Source: Brachycybe producta (Eukaryota; Arthropoda; Diplopoda; Playtdesmida; Andrognathidae). From it: DNA of 64,000 nucleotides. This document shows positions 20,901-31,103 of this stretch, piece by piece; positions within the stretch are counted from its first letter, which is position 1; every line of letters begins with the position of its first letter. The notes beneath the pieces are model-generated. The model saw only the letters and a program-made list of their open reading frames with translations. It had not been told where the DNA came from and did not search any database. A program made the translations under genes and the position numbers. The stretch covers positions 1,874,501 through 1,938,500 of the forward strand of contig JAUPFP010000029.1 in assembly GCA_036925085.1 (NCBI GenBank), in the 5' to 3' direction.

Positions 20901-23900
20901 TCCACTTCTAGTCTACTTTTTCTCGCTTTTCTCACTTCTAGTCTACTTTTTCTCGCTTTTCTCCACTTCTAGTCTACTTTTTCTCGCTTTTCTCACTTCT
21001 AGTCTACTTTTTCTCGCTTTTCTCCACTTCTAGTCTACTTTTTCTCGCTTTTCTCCACTTCTAGTCTACTTTTTCTCGCTTTTCTCCACTTCTAGTCTAC
21101 TTTTCTCGCTTTTCTCCACTTCTAGTCTACTTTTTCTCGCTTTTCTCCACTTCTAGTCTACTTTTTCTCGCTTTTCTCCACTTCTAGTCTACTTTTTCTC
21201 GCTTTCTCCACTTCTACTCTACTTTTCTCGCTTTTCTCCACTTCTACTCTACTTTTTCTCGCTTTTCTCCACTTCTATCTACTTTTCTCGCTTTTTCTCC
21301 ACTTCTACTCTACTTTTTCTCGCTTTTCTCCACTTCTACTCTACTTTTTCTCGCTTTTCTCCACTTCTACTCTACTTTTTCTCGCTTTTCTCCACTTCTA
21401 CTCTACTTTTTCTCGCTTTTTCTCCACTTCTACTCTACTTTTTCTCAGTTTTCTCCACTTCTACTCTACTTTTTCTCGCTTTTCTCCACTTCTACTCTAC
21501 TTTTTTCTCGCTTTTCTCCACTTCTACTCTACTTTTTCTCGCTTTTCTCCACTTCTACTCTACTTTTTCTCGCTTTTCTCCACTTCTACTCTACTTTTTC
21601 TCGCTTTTCTCACTTCTACTCTACTTTTTCTCGCTTTTCTCCACTTCTACTCTACTTTTTCTCGCTTTTCTCCACTTCTACTCTACTTTTTCTCGCTTTT
21701 CTCCACTTCTACTCTACTTTTTCTCGCTTTTCTCCACTTCTACTCTACTTTTTCTCGCTTTTCTCCACTTCTACTCTACTTTTTCTCGCTTTTCTCCACT
21801 TCTACTCTACTTTTTCTCGCTTTTCTCCACTTCTACTCTACTTTTTCTCGCTTTTCTCCACTTCTACTCTACTTTTTCTCGCTTTTCTCCACTTCTACTC
21901 TACTTTTTCTCGCTTTTCTCCACTTCTACTCTACTTTTTCTCGCTTTTCTCCACTTCTACTCTACTTTTTCTCGCTTTTCTCCACTTCTACTCTACTTTT
22001 TCTCGCTTTTCTCCACTTCTACTCTACTTTTTCTCGCTTTTCTCCACTTCTACTCTACTTTCTCGCTTTCTCCACTCTACTCTACTTTTCTCGCTTTTCT
22101 CCACTTCTACTCTACTTTTTCTCGCTTTTCTCCACTTCTACTCTACTTTTTCTCGCTTTTCTCCACTTCTACTCTACTTTTTCTCGCTTTTCTCCACTTC
22201 TACTCTACTTTTTCTCGCTTTTCTCCACTTCTACTCTACTTTTTCTCGCTTTTCTGCACTTCTACTCTACTTTTTCTCGCTTTTCTCCACTTCTACTCTA
22301 CTTTTTCTCGCTTTTCTCCACTTCTACTCTACTTTTTCTCGCTTTTCTCCACTTCTACTCTACTTTTTCTCGCTTTTCTCCACTTCTACTCTACTTTTCT
22401 CGCTTTTCTCCACTTCTACTCTACTTTTTCTCGCTTTTCTCCACTTCTACTCTACTTTTTCTCGCTTTTCTCCACTTCTACTCTACTTTTTCTCGCTTTT
22501 CTCCACTTCTACTCTACTTTTTCTCGCTTTTCTCCACTTCTACTCTACTTTTTCTCGCTTTTCTCCACTTCTACTCTACTTTTTCTCGCTTTTCTCCACT
22601 TCTACTCTACTTTTTCTCGCTTTTCTCCACTTCTACTCTACTTTTTCTCGCTTTTCTCCACTTCTACTCTACTTTTTCTCGCTTTTCTCCACTTCTACTC
22701 TACTTTTTCTCGCTTTTCTCCACTTCTACTCTACTTTTTCTCGCTTTTCTCCACTTCTACTCTACTTTTTCTCGCTTTTCTCCACTTCTACTCTACTTTT
22801 TCTCGCTTTTCTCCACTTCTACTCTACTTTTTCTCGCTTTTCTCCACTTCTACTCTACTTTTTCTCGCTTTTCTCCACTTCTACTCTACTTTTTCTCGCT
22901 TTTCTCCACTTCTACGTCTACTTTTTCTCGCTTTTCTCCACTTCTACGTCTACTTTTTCTCGCTTTTCTCCACTTCTACGTCTACTTTTTCTCGCTTTTC
23001 TCCACTTCTAGCTCTACTTTTTCTCGCTTTTCTCCACTTCTAGCTCTACTTTTTCTCGCTTTTCTCCACTTCTAGCTCTACTTTTTCTCGCTTTTCTCCA
23101 CTTCTAGCTCTACTTTTTCTCGCTTTTCTCCACTTCTAGCTCTACTTTTTCTCGCTTTTCTCCACTTCTAGCTCTACTTTTTCTCGCTTTTCTCCACTTC
23201 TAGTCTACTTTTCTCGCTTTTCTCCACTTCTAGCTCTACTTTTTCTCGCTTTTCTCACTTCTAGTCTACTTTTCTCGCTTTTCTCCACTTCTAGCTCTAC
23301 TTTTTCTCGCTTTTCTCCACTTCTAGTCTACTTTTTCTCGCTTTTCTCCACTTCTAGTCTACTTTTTCTCGCTTTTCTCCACTTCTAGTCTACTTTTTCT
23401 CGCTTTTCTCCACTTCTAGTCTACTTTTTCTCGCTTTTCTCACTTCTAGTCTACTTTTTCTCGCTTTTTCTCCACTTCTACTCTACTTTTCTCGCTTTCT
23501 CCACTTCTATCTACTTTTTCTCGCTTTTCTCCACTTCTAGTCTACTTTTTCTCGCTTTTCTCCACTTCTACTCTACTTTTTCTCGCTTTTTCTCCACTTC
23601 TAGTCTACTTTTTCTCGCTTTTCTCCACTTCTAGTCTACTTTTTCTCGCTTTTCTCCACTTCTAGTCTACTTTTTCTCGCTTTTCTCCACTTCTAGTCTA
23701 CTTTTTCTCGCTTTTCTCCACTTCTAGTCTACTTTTTCTCGCTTTTCTCCACTTCTAGTCTACTTTTTCTCGCTTTTCTCCACTTCTAGTCTACTTTTTC
23801 TCGCTTTTCTCCACTTCTAGTCTACTTTTTCTCGCTTTTCTCCACTTCTACTCTACTTTTTCTCGCTTTTCTCCACTTCTAGTCTACTTTTTCTCGCTTT

Positions 23901-26900
23901 TCTCCACTTCTACTACTTTTCTCGCTTTCTCCACTCTATCTACTTTTTCTCGCTTTTCTCCACTTCTACTCTACTTTTTCTCGCTTTTCTCCACTTCTAC
24001 TCTACTTTTTCTCGCTTTTCTCCACTTCTACTCTACTTTTCTCGCTTTTCTCCACTTCTACTCTACTTTTTCTCGCTTTTCTCCACTTCTACTCTACTTT
24101 TTCTCGCTTTTCTCCACTTCTACTCTACTTTTTCTCGCTTTTCTCCACTTCTACTCTACTTTTTCTCGCTTTTCTCCACTTCTACTCTACTTTTCTCGCT
24201 TTCTCCACTTCTACTCTACTTTTTCTCGCTTTTCTCCACTTCTACTCTACTTTTTCTCGCTTTTCTCACTTTACTCTACTTTTTCTCGCTTTTCTCCACT
24301 TCTACTCTACTTTTCTCGCTTTTCTCCACTTCTACTCTACTTTTTCTCGCTTTTCTCCACTTCTACTCTACTTTTTCTCGCTTTTCTCCACTTCTACTCT
24401 ACTTTTTCTCGCTTTTCTCCACTTCTACTCTACTTTTTCTCGCTTTCTCCACTTCTACTCTACTTTTTCTCGCTTTTCTCCACTTCTACTCTACTTTTTC
24501 TCGCTTTTCTCCACTTCTACTCTACTTTTTCTCGCTTTTCTCCACTTCTACTCTACTTTTTCTCGCTTTTCTCCACTTCTACTCTACTTTTTCTCGCTTT
24601 TCTCCACTTCTACTCTACTTTTTCTCGCTTTTCTCCACTTCTACTCTACTTTTTCTCGCTTTTCTCCACTTCTACTCTACTTTTCTCGCTTTTCTCCACT
24701 TCTACTCTACTTTTTCTCGCTTTCTCCACTTCTACTCTACTTTTTCTCGCTTTCTCACTCTCTCTACTTTTTTTCTCGCTTTTCTCCACTTCTACTCTAC
24801 TTTTTCTCGCTTTTCTCCACTTCTACTCTACTTTTTCTCGCTTTTCTCCACTTCTACTCTACTTTTCTCGCTTTCTCCACTTCTACTCTACTTTTCTCGC
24901 TTTTCTCCACTTCTACTCTACTTTTTCTCGCTTTTCTCCACTTCTACTCTACTTTTTCTCGCTTTTCTCCACTTCTACTCTACTTTTTCTCGCTTTTCTC
25001 CACTTCTACTCTACTTTTTCTCGCTTTTCTCCACTTCTACTCTACTTTTTCTCGCTTTTCTCCACTTCTACTCTACTTTTTCTCGCTTTTCTCCACTTCT
25101 ACTCTACTTTTTCTCGCTTTTCTCCACTTCTACTCTACTTTTTCTCGCTTTTCTCCACTTCTACTCTACTTTTTCTCGCTTTTCTCCACTTCTACTCTAC
25201 TTTTTCTCGCTTTTCTCCACTTCTACTCTACTTTTTCTCGCTTTTCTCCACTTCTACTCTACTTTTTCTCGCTTTTCTCCACTTCTACTCTACTTTTTCT
25301 CGCTTTTCTCCACTTCTACTCTACTTTTTCTCGCTTTTCTCCACTTCTACTCTACTTTTTCTCGCTTTTCTCCACTTCTACTCTACTTTTTCTCGCTTTT
25401 CTCCACTTCTACTCTACTTTTTCTCGCTTTCTCCACTTCTACTCTACTTTTTCTCGCTTTTCTCCACTTCTACTCTACTTTTTCTCGCTTTTCTCCACTT
25501 CTACTCTACTTTTTCTCGCTTTTCTCCACTTCTACTCTACTTTTTCTCGCTTTTCTCCACTTCTACTCTACTTTTTCTCGCTTTTCTCCACTTCTACTCT
25601 ACTTTTTCTCGCTTTTCTCCACTTCTACTCTACTTTTTCTCGCTTTTCTCCACTTCTACTCTACTTTTTCTCGCTTTTCTCCACTTCTACTCTACTTTTT
25701 CTCGCTTTTCTCACTTCTACTCTACTTTTCTCGCTTTTCTCACTTCTACTCTACTTTTTCTCGCTTTTCTCCACTTCTACTCTACTTTTTCTCGCTTTTC
25801 TCCACTTCTACTCTACTTTTTCTCGCTTTTCTCCACTTCTACTCTACTTTTTCTCGCTTTTCTCCACTTCTACTCTACTTTTTCTCGCTTTTCTCCACTT
25901 CTACTCTACTTTTTCTCGCTTTTCTCCACTTCTACTCTACTTTTCTCGCTTTTCTCCACTTCTACTCTACTTTTTCTCGCTTTTCTCCACTTCTACTCTA
26001 CTTTTTCTCGCTTTTCTCCACTTCTACTCTACTTTTTCTCGCTTTTCTCCACTTCTACTCTACTTTTTCTCGCTTTTCTCCACTTCTACTCTACTTTTTC
26101 TCGCTTTTCTCCACTTCTACTCTACTTTTTCTCGCTTTTCTCCACTTCTACTCTACTTTTTCTCGCTTTTCTCCACTTCTACTCTACTTTTTCTCGCTTT
26201 TCTCCACTTCTACTCTACTTCTTTTCTCGCTTTTCTCCACTTCTACTCTACTTTTTCTCGCTTTTCTCCACTTCTACTCTACTTTTTCTCGCTTTTCTCC
26301 ACTTCTACTCTACTTTTTCTCGCTTTTCTCCACTTCTACTCTACTTTTTCTCGCTTTTCTCCACTTCTACTCTACTTTTTCTCGCTTTTCTCCACTTCTA
26401 GTCTACTTTTTCTCGCTTTTCTCCACTTCTAGTCTACTTTTTCTCGCTTTTCTCCACTTCTACTCTACTTTTTCTCGCTTTTCTCCACTTCTAGTCTACT
26501 TTTTCTCGCTTTTCTCCACTTCTAGTCTACTTTTTCTCGCTTTTCTCCACTTCTAGTCTACTTTTTCTCGCTTTTCTCCACTTCTAGTCTACTTTTTCTC
26601 GCTTTTCTCACTTCTAGTCTACTTTTTCTCGCTTTTCTCCACTTCTAGTCTACTTTTTCTCGCTTTTCTCCACTTCTAGTCTACTTTTTCTCGCTTTTCT
26701 CCACTTCTAGTCTACTTTTTCTCGCTTTTCTCCACTTCTAGTCTACTTTTTCTCGCTTTTCTCCACTTCTACGTCTACTTTTTCTCGCTTTTCTCCACTT
26801 CTAGCTCTACTTTTTCTCGCTTTTCTCCACTTCTACGTCTACTTTTTCTCGCTTTTCTCCACTTCTACGTCTACTTTTTCTCGCTTTTCTCCACTTCTAC

Positions 26901-28609
26901 GTCTACTTTTTCTCGCTTTCTCCACTTCTAGTCTACTTTTTCTCGCTTTTCTCACTTCTAGCTCTACTTTTTCTCGCTTTTCTCCACTTCTAGCTCTACT
27001 TTTTCTCGCTTTTCTCCACTTCTAGCTCTACTTTTTCTCGCTTTTCTCCACTTCTAGCTCTACTTTTTCTCGCTTTTCTCCACTTCTAGCTCTACTTTTT
27101 CTCGCTTTTCTCCACTTCTAGCTCTACTTTTTCTCGCTTTTCTCCACTTCTAGCTCTACTTTTTCTCGCTTTTCTCCACTTCTAGCTCTACTTTTTCTCG
27201 CTTTTCTCCCTTCTACTCTACTTTTTCTCGCTTTTCTCCACTTCTACGTCTACTTTTTCTCGCTTTTCTCCACTTCTACTCTACTTTTTCTCGCTTTTCT
27301 CCACTTCTAGTCTACTTTTCTCGCTTTTCTCCACTTCTAGTCTACTTTTTCTCGCTTTTCTCCACTTCTACTCTACTTTTCTCGCTTTTCTCCACTTCTA
27401 CTCTACTTTTTCTCGCTTTTCTCCACTTCTACTCTACTTTTTCTCGCTTTCTCCACTTCTACCTCTACTTTTTCTCGCTTTTCTCCACTTCTACTCTACT
27501 TTTTCTCGCTTTTCTCCACTTCTAGCTCTACTTTTTCTCGCTTTTCTCCACTTCTAGTCTACTTTTTCTCGCTTTTCTCCACTTCTAGTCTACTTTTCTC
27601 GCTTTTCTCCACTTCTAGCTCTACTTTTTCTCGCTTTTCTCCACTTCTAGCTCTACTTTTTCTCGCTTTTCTCCACTTCTAGCTCTACTTTTTCTCGCTT
27701 TTCTCCACTTCTAGTCTCTACTTTTTCTCGCTTTTCTCCACTTCTAGCTCTACTTTTTCTCGCTTTTCTCCACTTCTACTCTACTTTTTCTCGCTTTTCT
27801 CCACTTCTACTCTACTTTTTCTCGCTTTTCTCCACTTCTACTCTACTTTTTCTCGCTTTTCTCCACTTCTACTCTACTTTTTCTCGCTTTTCTCCACTTC
27901 TACTCTACTTTTCTCGCTTTTCTCCACTTCTACTCTACTTTTTCTCGCTTTTCTCCACTTCTACTCTACTTTTTCTCGCTTTTCTCCACTTCTACTCTAC
28001 TTTTTCTCGCTTTTCTCCACTTCTACTCTACTTTTTCTCGCTTTTCTCCACTTCTACTCTACTTTTCTCGCTTTTCTCCACTTCTACTCTACTTTTTCTC
28101 GCTTTTCTCCACTTCTACTCTACTTTTTCTCGCTTTTCTCCACTTCTACTCTACTTTTTCTCGCTTTTCTCCACTTCTACTCTACTTTTTCTCGCTTTTC
28201 TCCACTTCTACTCTACTTTTTCTCGCTTTTCTCCACTTCTACTCTACTTTTTCTCGCTTTTCTCCACTTCTACTCTACTTTTTCTCGCTTTTCTCCACTT
28301 CTACTCTACTTTTTCTCGCTTTCCACTTCTACCTACTTTTCTCGCTTTTCTCCACTTCTACTCTACTTTTTCTCGCTTTTCTCCACTTCTACTCTACTTT
28401 TCTCGCTTTTCTCTCACTTCTACTCTACTTTTTCTCGCTTTTCTCCACTTCTACTCTACTTTTTCTCGCTTTTCTCCACTTCTACTCTACTTTTTCTCGC
28501 TTTTCTCCACTTCTACTCTACTTTTTCTCGCTTCTCCACTTCTACTCTACTTTTCTCGCTTTTCTCCACTTCTACTCTACTTTTTCTCGCTTTTTCTCCA
28601 CTTCTACTC
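14991..28609. repeat. 13.6-kb satellite array, 31-bp unit
   Basis: A head-to-tail array, by length about 440 units. Each unit contains TTTTCTCCACTTCTACTCTA then CTTTTTCTCGC; the plus strand is C/T-rich with a few A and one G. Variants occupy blocks. A-type (CTACTCTAC) dominates 14.99-16.76, 17.9-18.86, 19.16-20.5, 21.2-22.9, 23.9-26.4 and 27.8-28.6 kb. B-type (CTAGTCTAC) fills 16.77-17.88, 18.86-19.15, 20.65-21.2, 23.3-23.9 and 26.4-26.76 kb. The 32-bp types CTACGTCTAC and CTAGCTCTAC cluster near 20.5, 22.9-23.3 and 26.77-27.75 kb. Scattered one- to few-base indels occur, denser near 20.2-20.6, 23.4-24.3 and 24.7 kb. The array runs into the assembly gap, so its true length is unknown. Long open frames before 16.83 kb are artefacts. 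Confidence 0.97.
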
Positions 28610-28709
28610 NNNNNNNNNNNNNNNNNNNNNNNNNNNNNNNNNNNNNNNNNNNNNNNNNNNNNNNNNNNNNNNNNNNNNNNNNNNNNNNNNNNNNNNNNNN
28701 NNNNNNNNN
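28610..28709. other. Assembly gap (100 N)
   Basis: Exactly 100 undetermined bases, the conventional filler for a gap of unknown size. The left flank is a polypyrimidine satellite and the right flank a polypurine repeat, so strand composition flips across the gap. Confidence 0.98.
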
Positions 28710-28930
28710 GAGAGAGGAGAAAGAGTGAGAGAGAGAGAGAGGAGAAAGAGTGAGAGAGAGAGAGAGGAGAAAGAGTGAGAGAGAGAGAGAGGAGAAAGAG
28801 AGAAAGAGAAAGAGAGAAAAAGAGAGAGAAAGAAAGAGAGAGAAAGAGAGACAGAGAAAGAGAGAGAAAACGAGAAAGAGAGCGAGAGAAAGAAAGAAAG
28901 AGAGAAAAAGAGAGGGGGGGAAAAGTGGAA
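28710..28930. repeat. Polypurine minisatellite inside a Helitron
   Basis: Begins with about three units of a 25-bp repeat containing GGAGAAAGAGTGAGAGAGAG, then degenerates to GAGAAAGA runs. The opposite strand has CTCTTTCTCGTTTTCTC, like the 29-bp and 27-bp arrays to the left. It lies within the Helitron whose 3' end is at 29041. Confidence 0.85.
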
Positions 28931-29041
28931 GGGGGTGACTGAAATTGAAATGAAAGAAGTAAAAAAAAGGAAAAAACGATACGCATGCACACAATTGCCT
29001 GTAATTTTGCTCCCGTCATTTATGACGGGTTACCCCACTAG
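28710..29041 (+). mobile_element. Non-autonomous Helitron, 3' part (5' end lost in gap)
   Basis: The 3' terminus is canonical: an 8-bp stem hairpin, CCCGTCATTTATGACGGG, then TTACCCCA and terminal CTAG, followed by a host T. About 120 bases of the 3' region match the Helitron at 56641-56997, which lies in the opposite orientation. The shared block includes GGCAATTGTG read on the minus strand and the bases before the hairpin. Upstream is the polypurine array, then the gap. There is no Rep/helicase coding. Confidence 0.82.
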
Positions 29042-29173
29042 TAAAACTAATAATAAGGTTGATCTATTAATTATTTTACATTATTTTGTTAACGTTTTTT
29101 TCATGATGTGTTTTTTAATATTTATTTGAATCAAGTTTGTTTGGCCAGAAAGAAGAGAAACGGAGAAACAAAA
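29042..29173. other. AT-rich spacer between Helitron and pseudogene
   Basis: Short AT-rich sequence with nothing recognisable, separating the Helitron end from the start codon of the GMPPB pseudogene. Confidence 0.4.
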
Positions 29174-30648
29174 ATGAAGGCTTTAATTCTTGTGGGCGGC
29201 TACGGAACGAGATTATGACGTACGACCTTTGACACTGACGCTGTACTGTTCCAGGCTCCGCTCTAAAGCTCTGGTTTCTCTAGACGAGAACCTTTTTCTT
29301 CATAAAAATGTACAATGAAAAATGTATAGTTTCATAAACATTTTAGAATTTACAAATTAATTGTAAATTGTTATTAAAAATGGAAAGACGGTCGAAAAAG
29401 GATTTTTGCGTGTCCCTGCCAAATGCTTTGAACGAGAGCCTTTACGTACTCCTTGTTATGGCTCCAGCTTCCGATTCGTACTGACAAAGGCGTTCTTTTT
29501 TCTTGACTTATTTTAGTTGGGAATTTTAATCACGTTTTTGCACGAGACGGTACCTTTAAGAACGGCCGGACCGTTGGCATACCTTTAGGAACGGCCGGAC
29601 CGTTGGCATTTGCTCGCGAAACGCTCGAAGCCGATTCGGAGCCGTTTTTTGTATTAAACAGCGACATCATCTGTGACTTTCCATTTAAAGAGATGGTAAC
29701 GTTTCATAAATCGCACGGTGGTGAAGGAACACTCGTAATCACAAAAGTAGAAGAACGATGGTAACGGAAGGATAGAATAGTTTGTCGAGAAGCCGACGGA
29801 GTTCATACCGAACAAGATCAATGCCGGAATGTAGAGGTTTGTTCAAAGATAGATCATGTTAACGTTAAAAGACTCTTACAGCAAGCGGAAGGTGATTTGT
29901 TTCTATATAAATTGCAAAGAAAAATGCCTTTGCGATTAGATTTTATTTTGTAAGTTGATTTTTTTGTTTCTCTCTCTTTCTAAAGGATTCTTCAGCAAAG
30001 ATCGGTGAAAACTGTCGCATCGGACCTAACGTTAGTATCGGTCCGGACGTTGTCATCGAGGACGGAGTTTGTATTAAACGATGCACCATTCTCCGAGGAT
30101 GCCAAAATCTGTTCTCATTCGTGGCTTGAGTCTTGTATTATCGGTTGGAACTGCACCGTCAGAAAATGGGTGGGTGGGAACATGAATGAATTGATTAAAG
30201 GAGGATTTTCTCCCTTTCGTCAGGCTGTGTTTCCAACTTGCTAAAAATTATTAAACTGAAAATGTACGTAAACTGGAGAAAAATGACAGTAATTAGCTAA
30301 AAGGATGAGTTATTAAAGAAAATTCTAAAATAATAGCTCACCAAAATGGAAGAGAAATCTTACAATGGCGAACAGATTCTTAACCCTCACGATGTGAAAA
30401 CAAATCTAACTAGTTGAAATCATTTGAATCTACTTTTCAGGCAATTTTGAACTTTAGTTTAAAAACGTATTTTCACCCTCATTTTTGTCAATTGGAAACA
30501 GAGCCGTACGCCTTTATAATTAAGCTGTTTTCTAGTTAAAGGTTAGAATGGAAAATGTGACCGTTTTAGGTGAAGATGTGATTATCAAGGATGAACTTTA
30601 TGTAAACGGTGAAAGGTTTTGCCTCACAAAGCAATAGCAAGCATTTGA
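29174..30648 (+). pseudogene. GMPPB: GMPPB pseudogene (mannose-1-phosphate guanylyltransferase beta)
   Basis: Recognisable but broken remains of the enzyme that makes GDP-mannose. ATG 29174 opens MKALILVGGYGTRL, the nucleotide-binding signature, followed at once by a small insertion carrying TGA, then the bases for RPLTLT in a shifted frame. Further on come [16 protein letters not shown] (about 29638-29690), FVEKP...NKINAGM with TAG codons in it (about 29780-29832), the left-handed-helix repeats [20 protein letters not shown] (about 30003-30062), then [14 protein letters not shown] in another frame, and finally [21 protein letters not shown] (from 30548) with a frameshift before LPHKAIA. A 29-bp tandem duplication (about 29550-29607) breaks the GTAGPLA region. 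Intron-like spacers with an acceptor before 29991 show that it arose from a genomic copy, not a retrocopy. Several independent lesions make assembly error an unlikely full explanation. Confidence 0.85.
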
Positions 30649-31103
30649 AGCAAGCATTTGATAGCAAGCATTTGAAAACGTCGAGAAGTGTGTCCTCACC
30701 CTTCCTCGTTCGTAGTCATGCTCATAAGTGTACACACCTAAAGATATCAACTTGATTGTACCCTTTAGCAATTGAGCTACAACTTCTAGTTTCTAAAACA
30801 GGAATAATAAAATGCATTGAATATATAAAAAAGCTAACCCAATAAAATAAATGTTAAACTGCTACTATGTACACTGACAGCATAAGCAAAAATAATGAAT
30901 TGATGGTTTTTTATGCAATTTTTTATTAATTTTTTTATTTGAATCTTGTAGCCACATTTCTTCATTTATTTATATGAATAAAATGTCACAATTTAATTCT
31001 TAACGTGCATTAAAGTTCTCTATTACCATTAGTGTGTCCAACTTACAACCAGTTTTTTCATTTTTAAAAAAGTAAAAACATGTTTCGTTATTGAATTGTG
31101 AGC
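30649..31103. other. Intergenic DNA with a family A MITE scrap
   Basis: A triplicated AGCAAGCATTTGA word follows the pseudogene (30635-30675). At about 30755-30800, AGCAATTGAGCTACAACTTC and TAGTTTCTAAAACA match the right arm of the family A foldback element. AATAAA on the minus strand (30965-30970) can serve the b561 gene to the right. Confidence 0.5.

Noticed and set aside
14991..28609. CRISPR-like array
   Set aside because: Units are contiguous without spacers, in a eukaryotic context.
28513..29019. Minus-strand frames that start MTGAK and run through the N gap
   Set aside because: They lie in Helitron and array sequence and cross undetermined bases. A similar frame exists in the other Helitron only because the DNA is shared.
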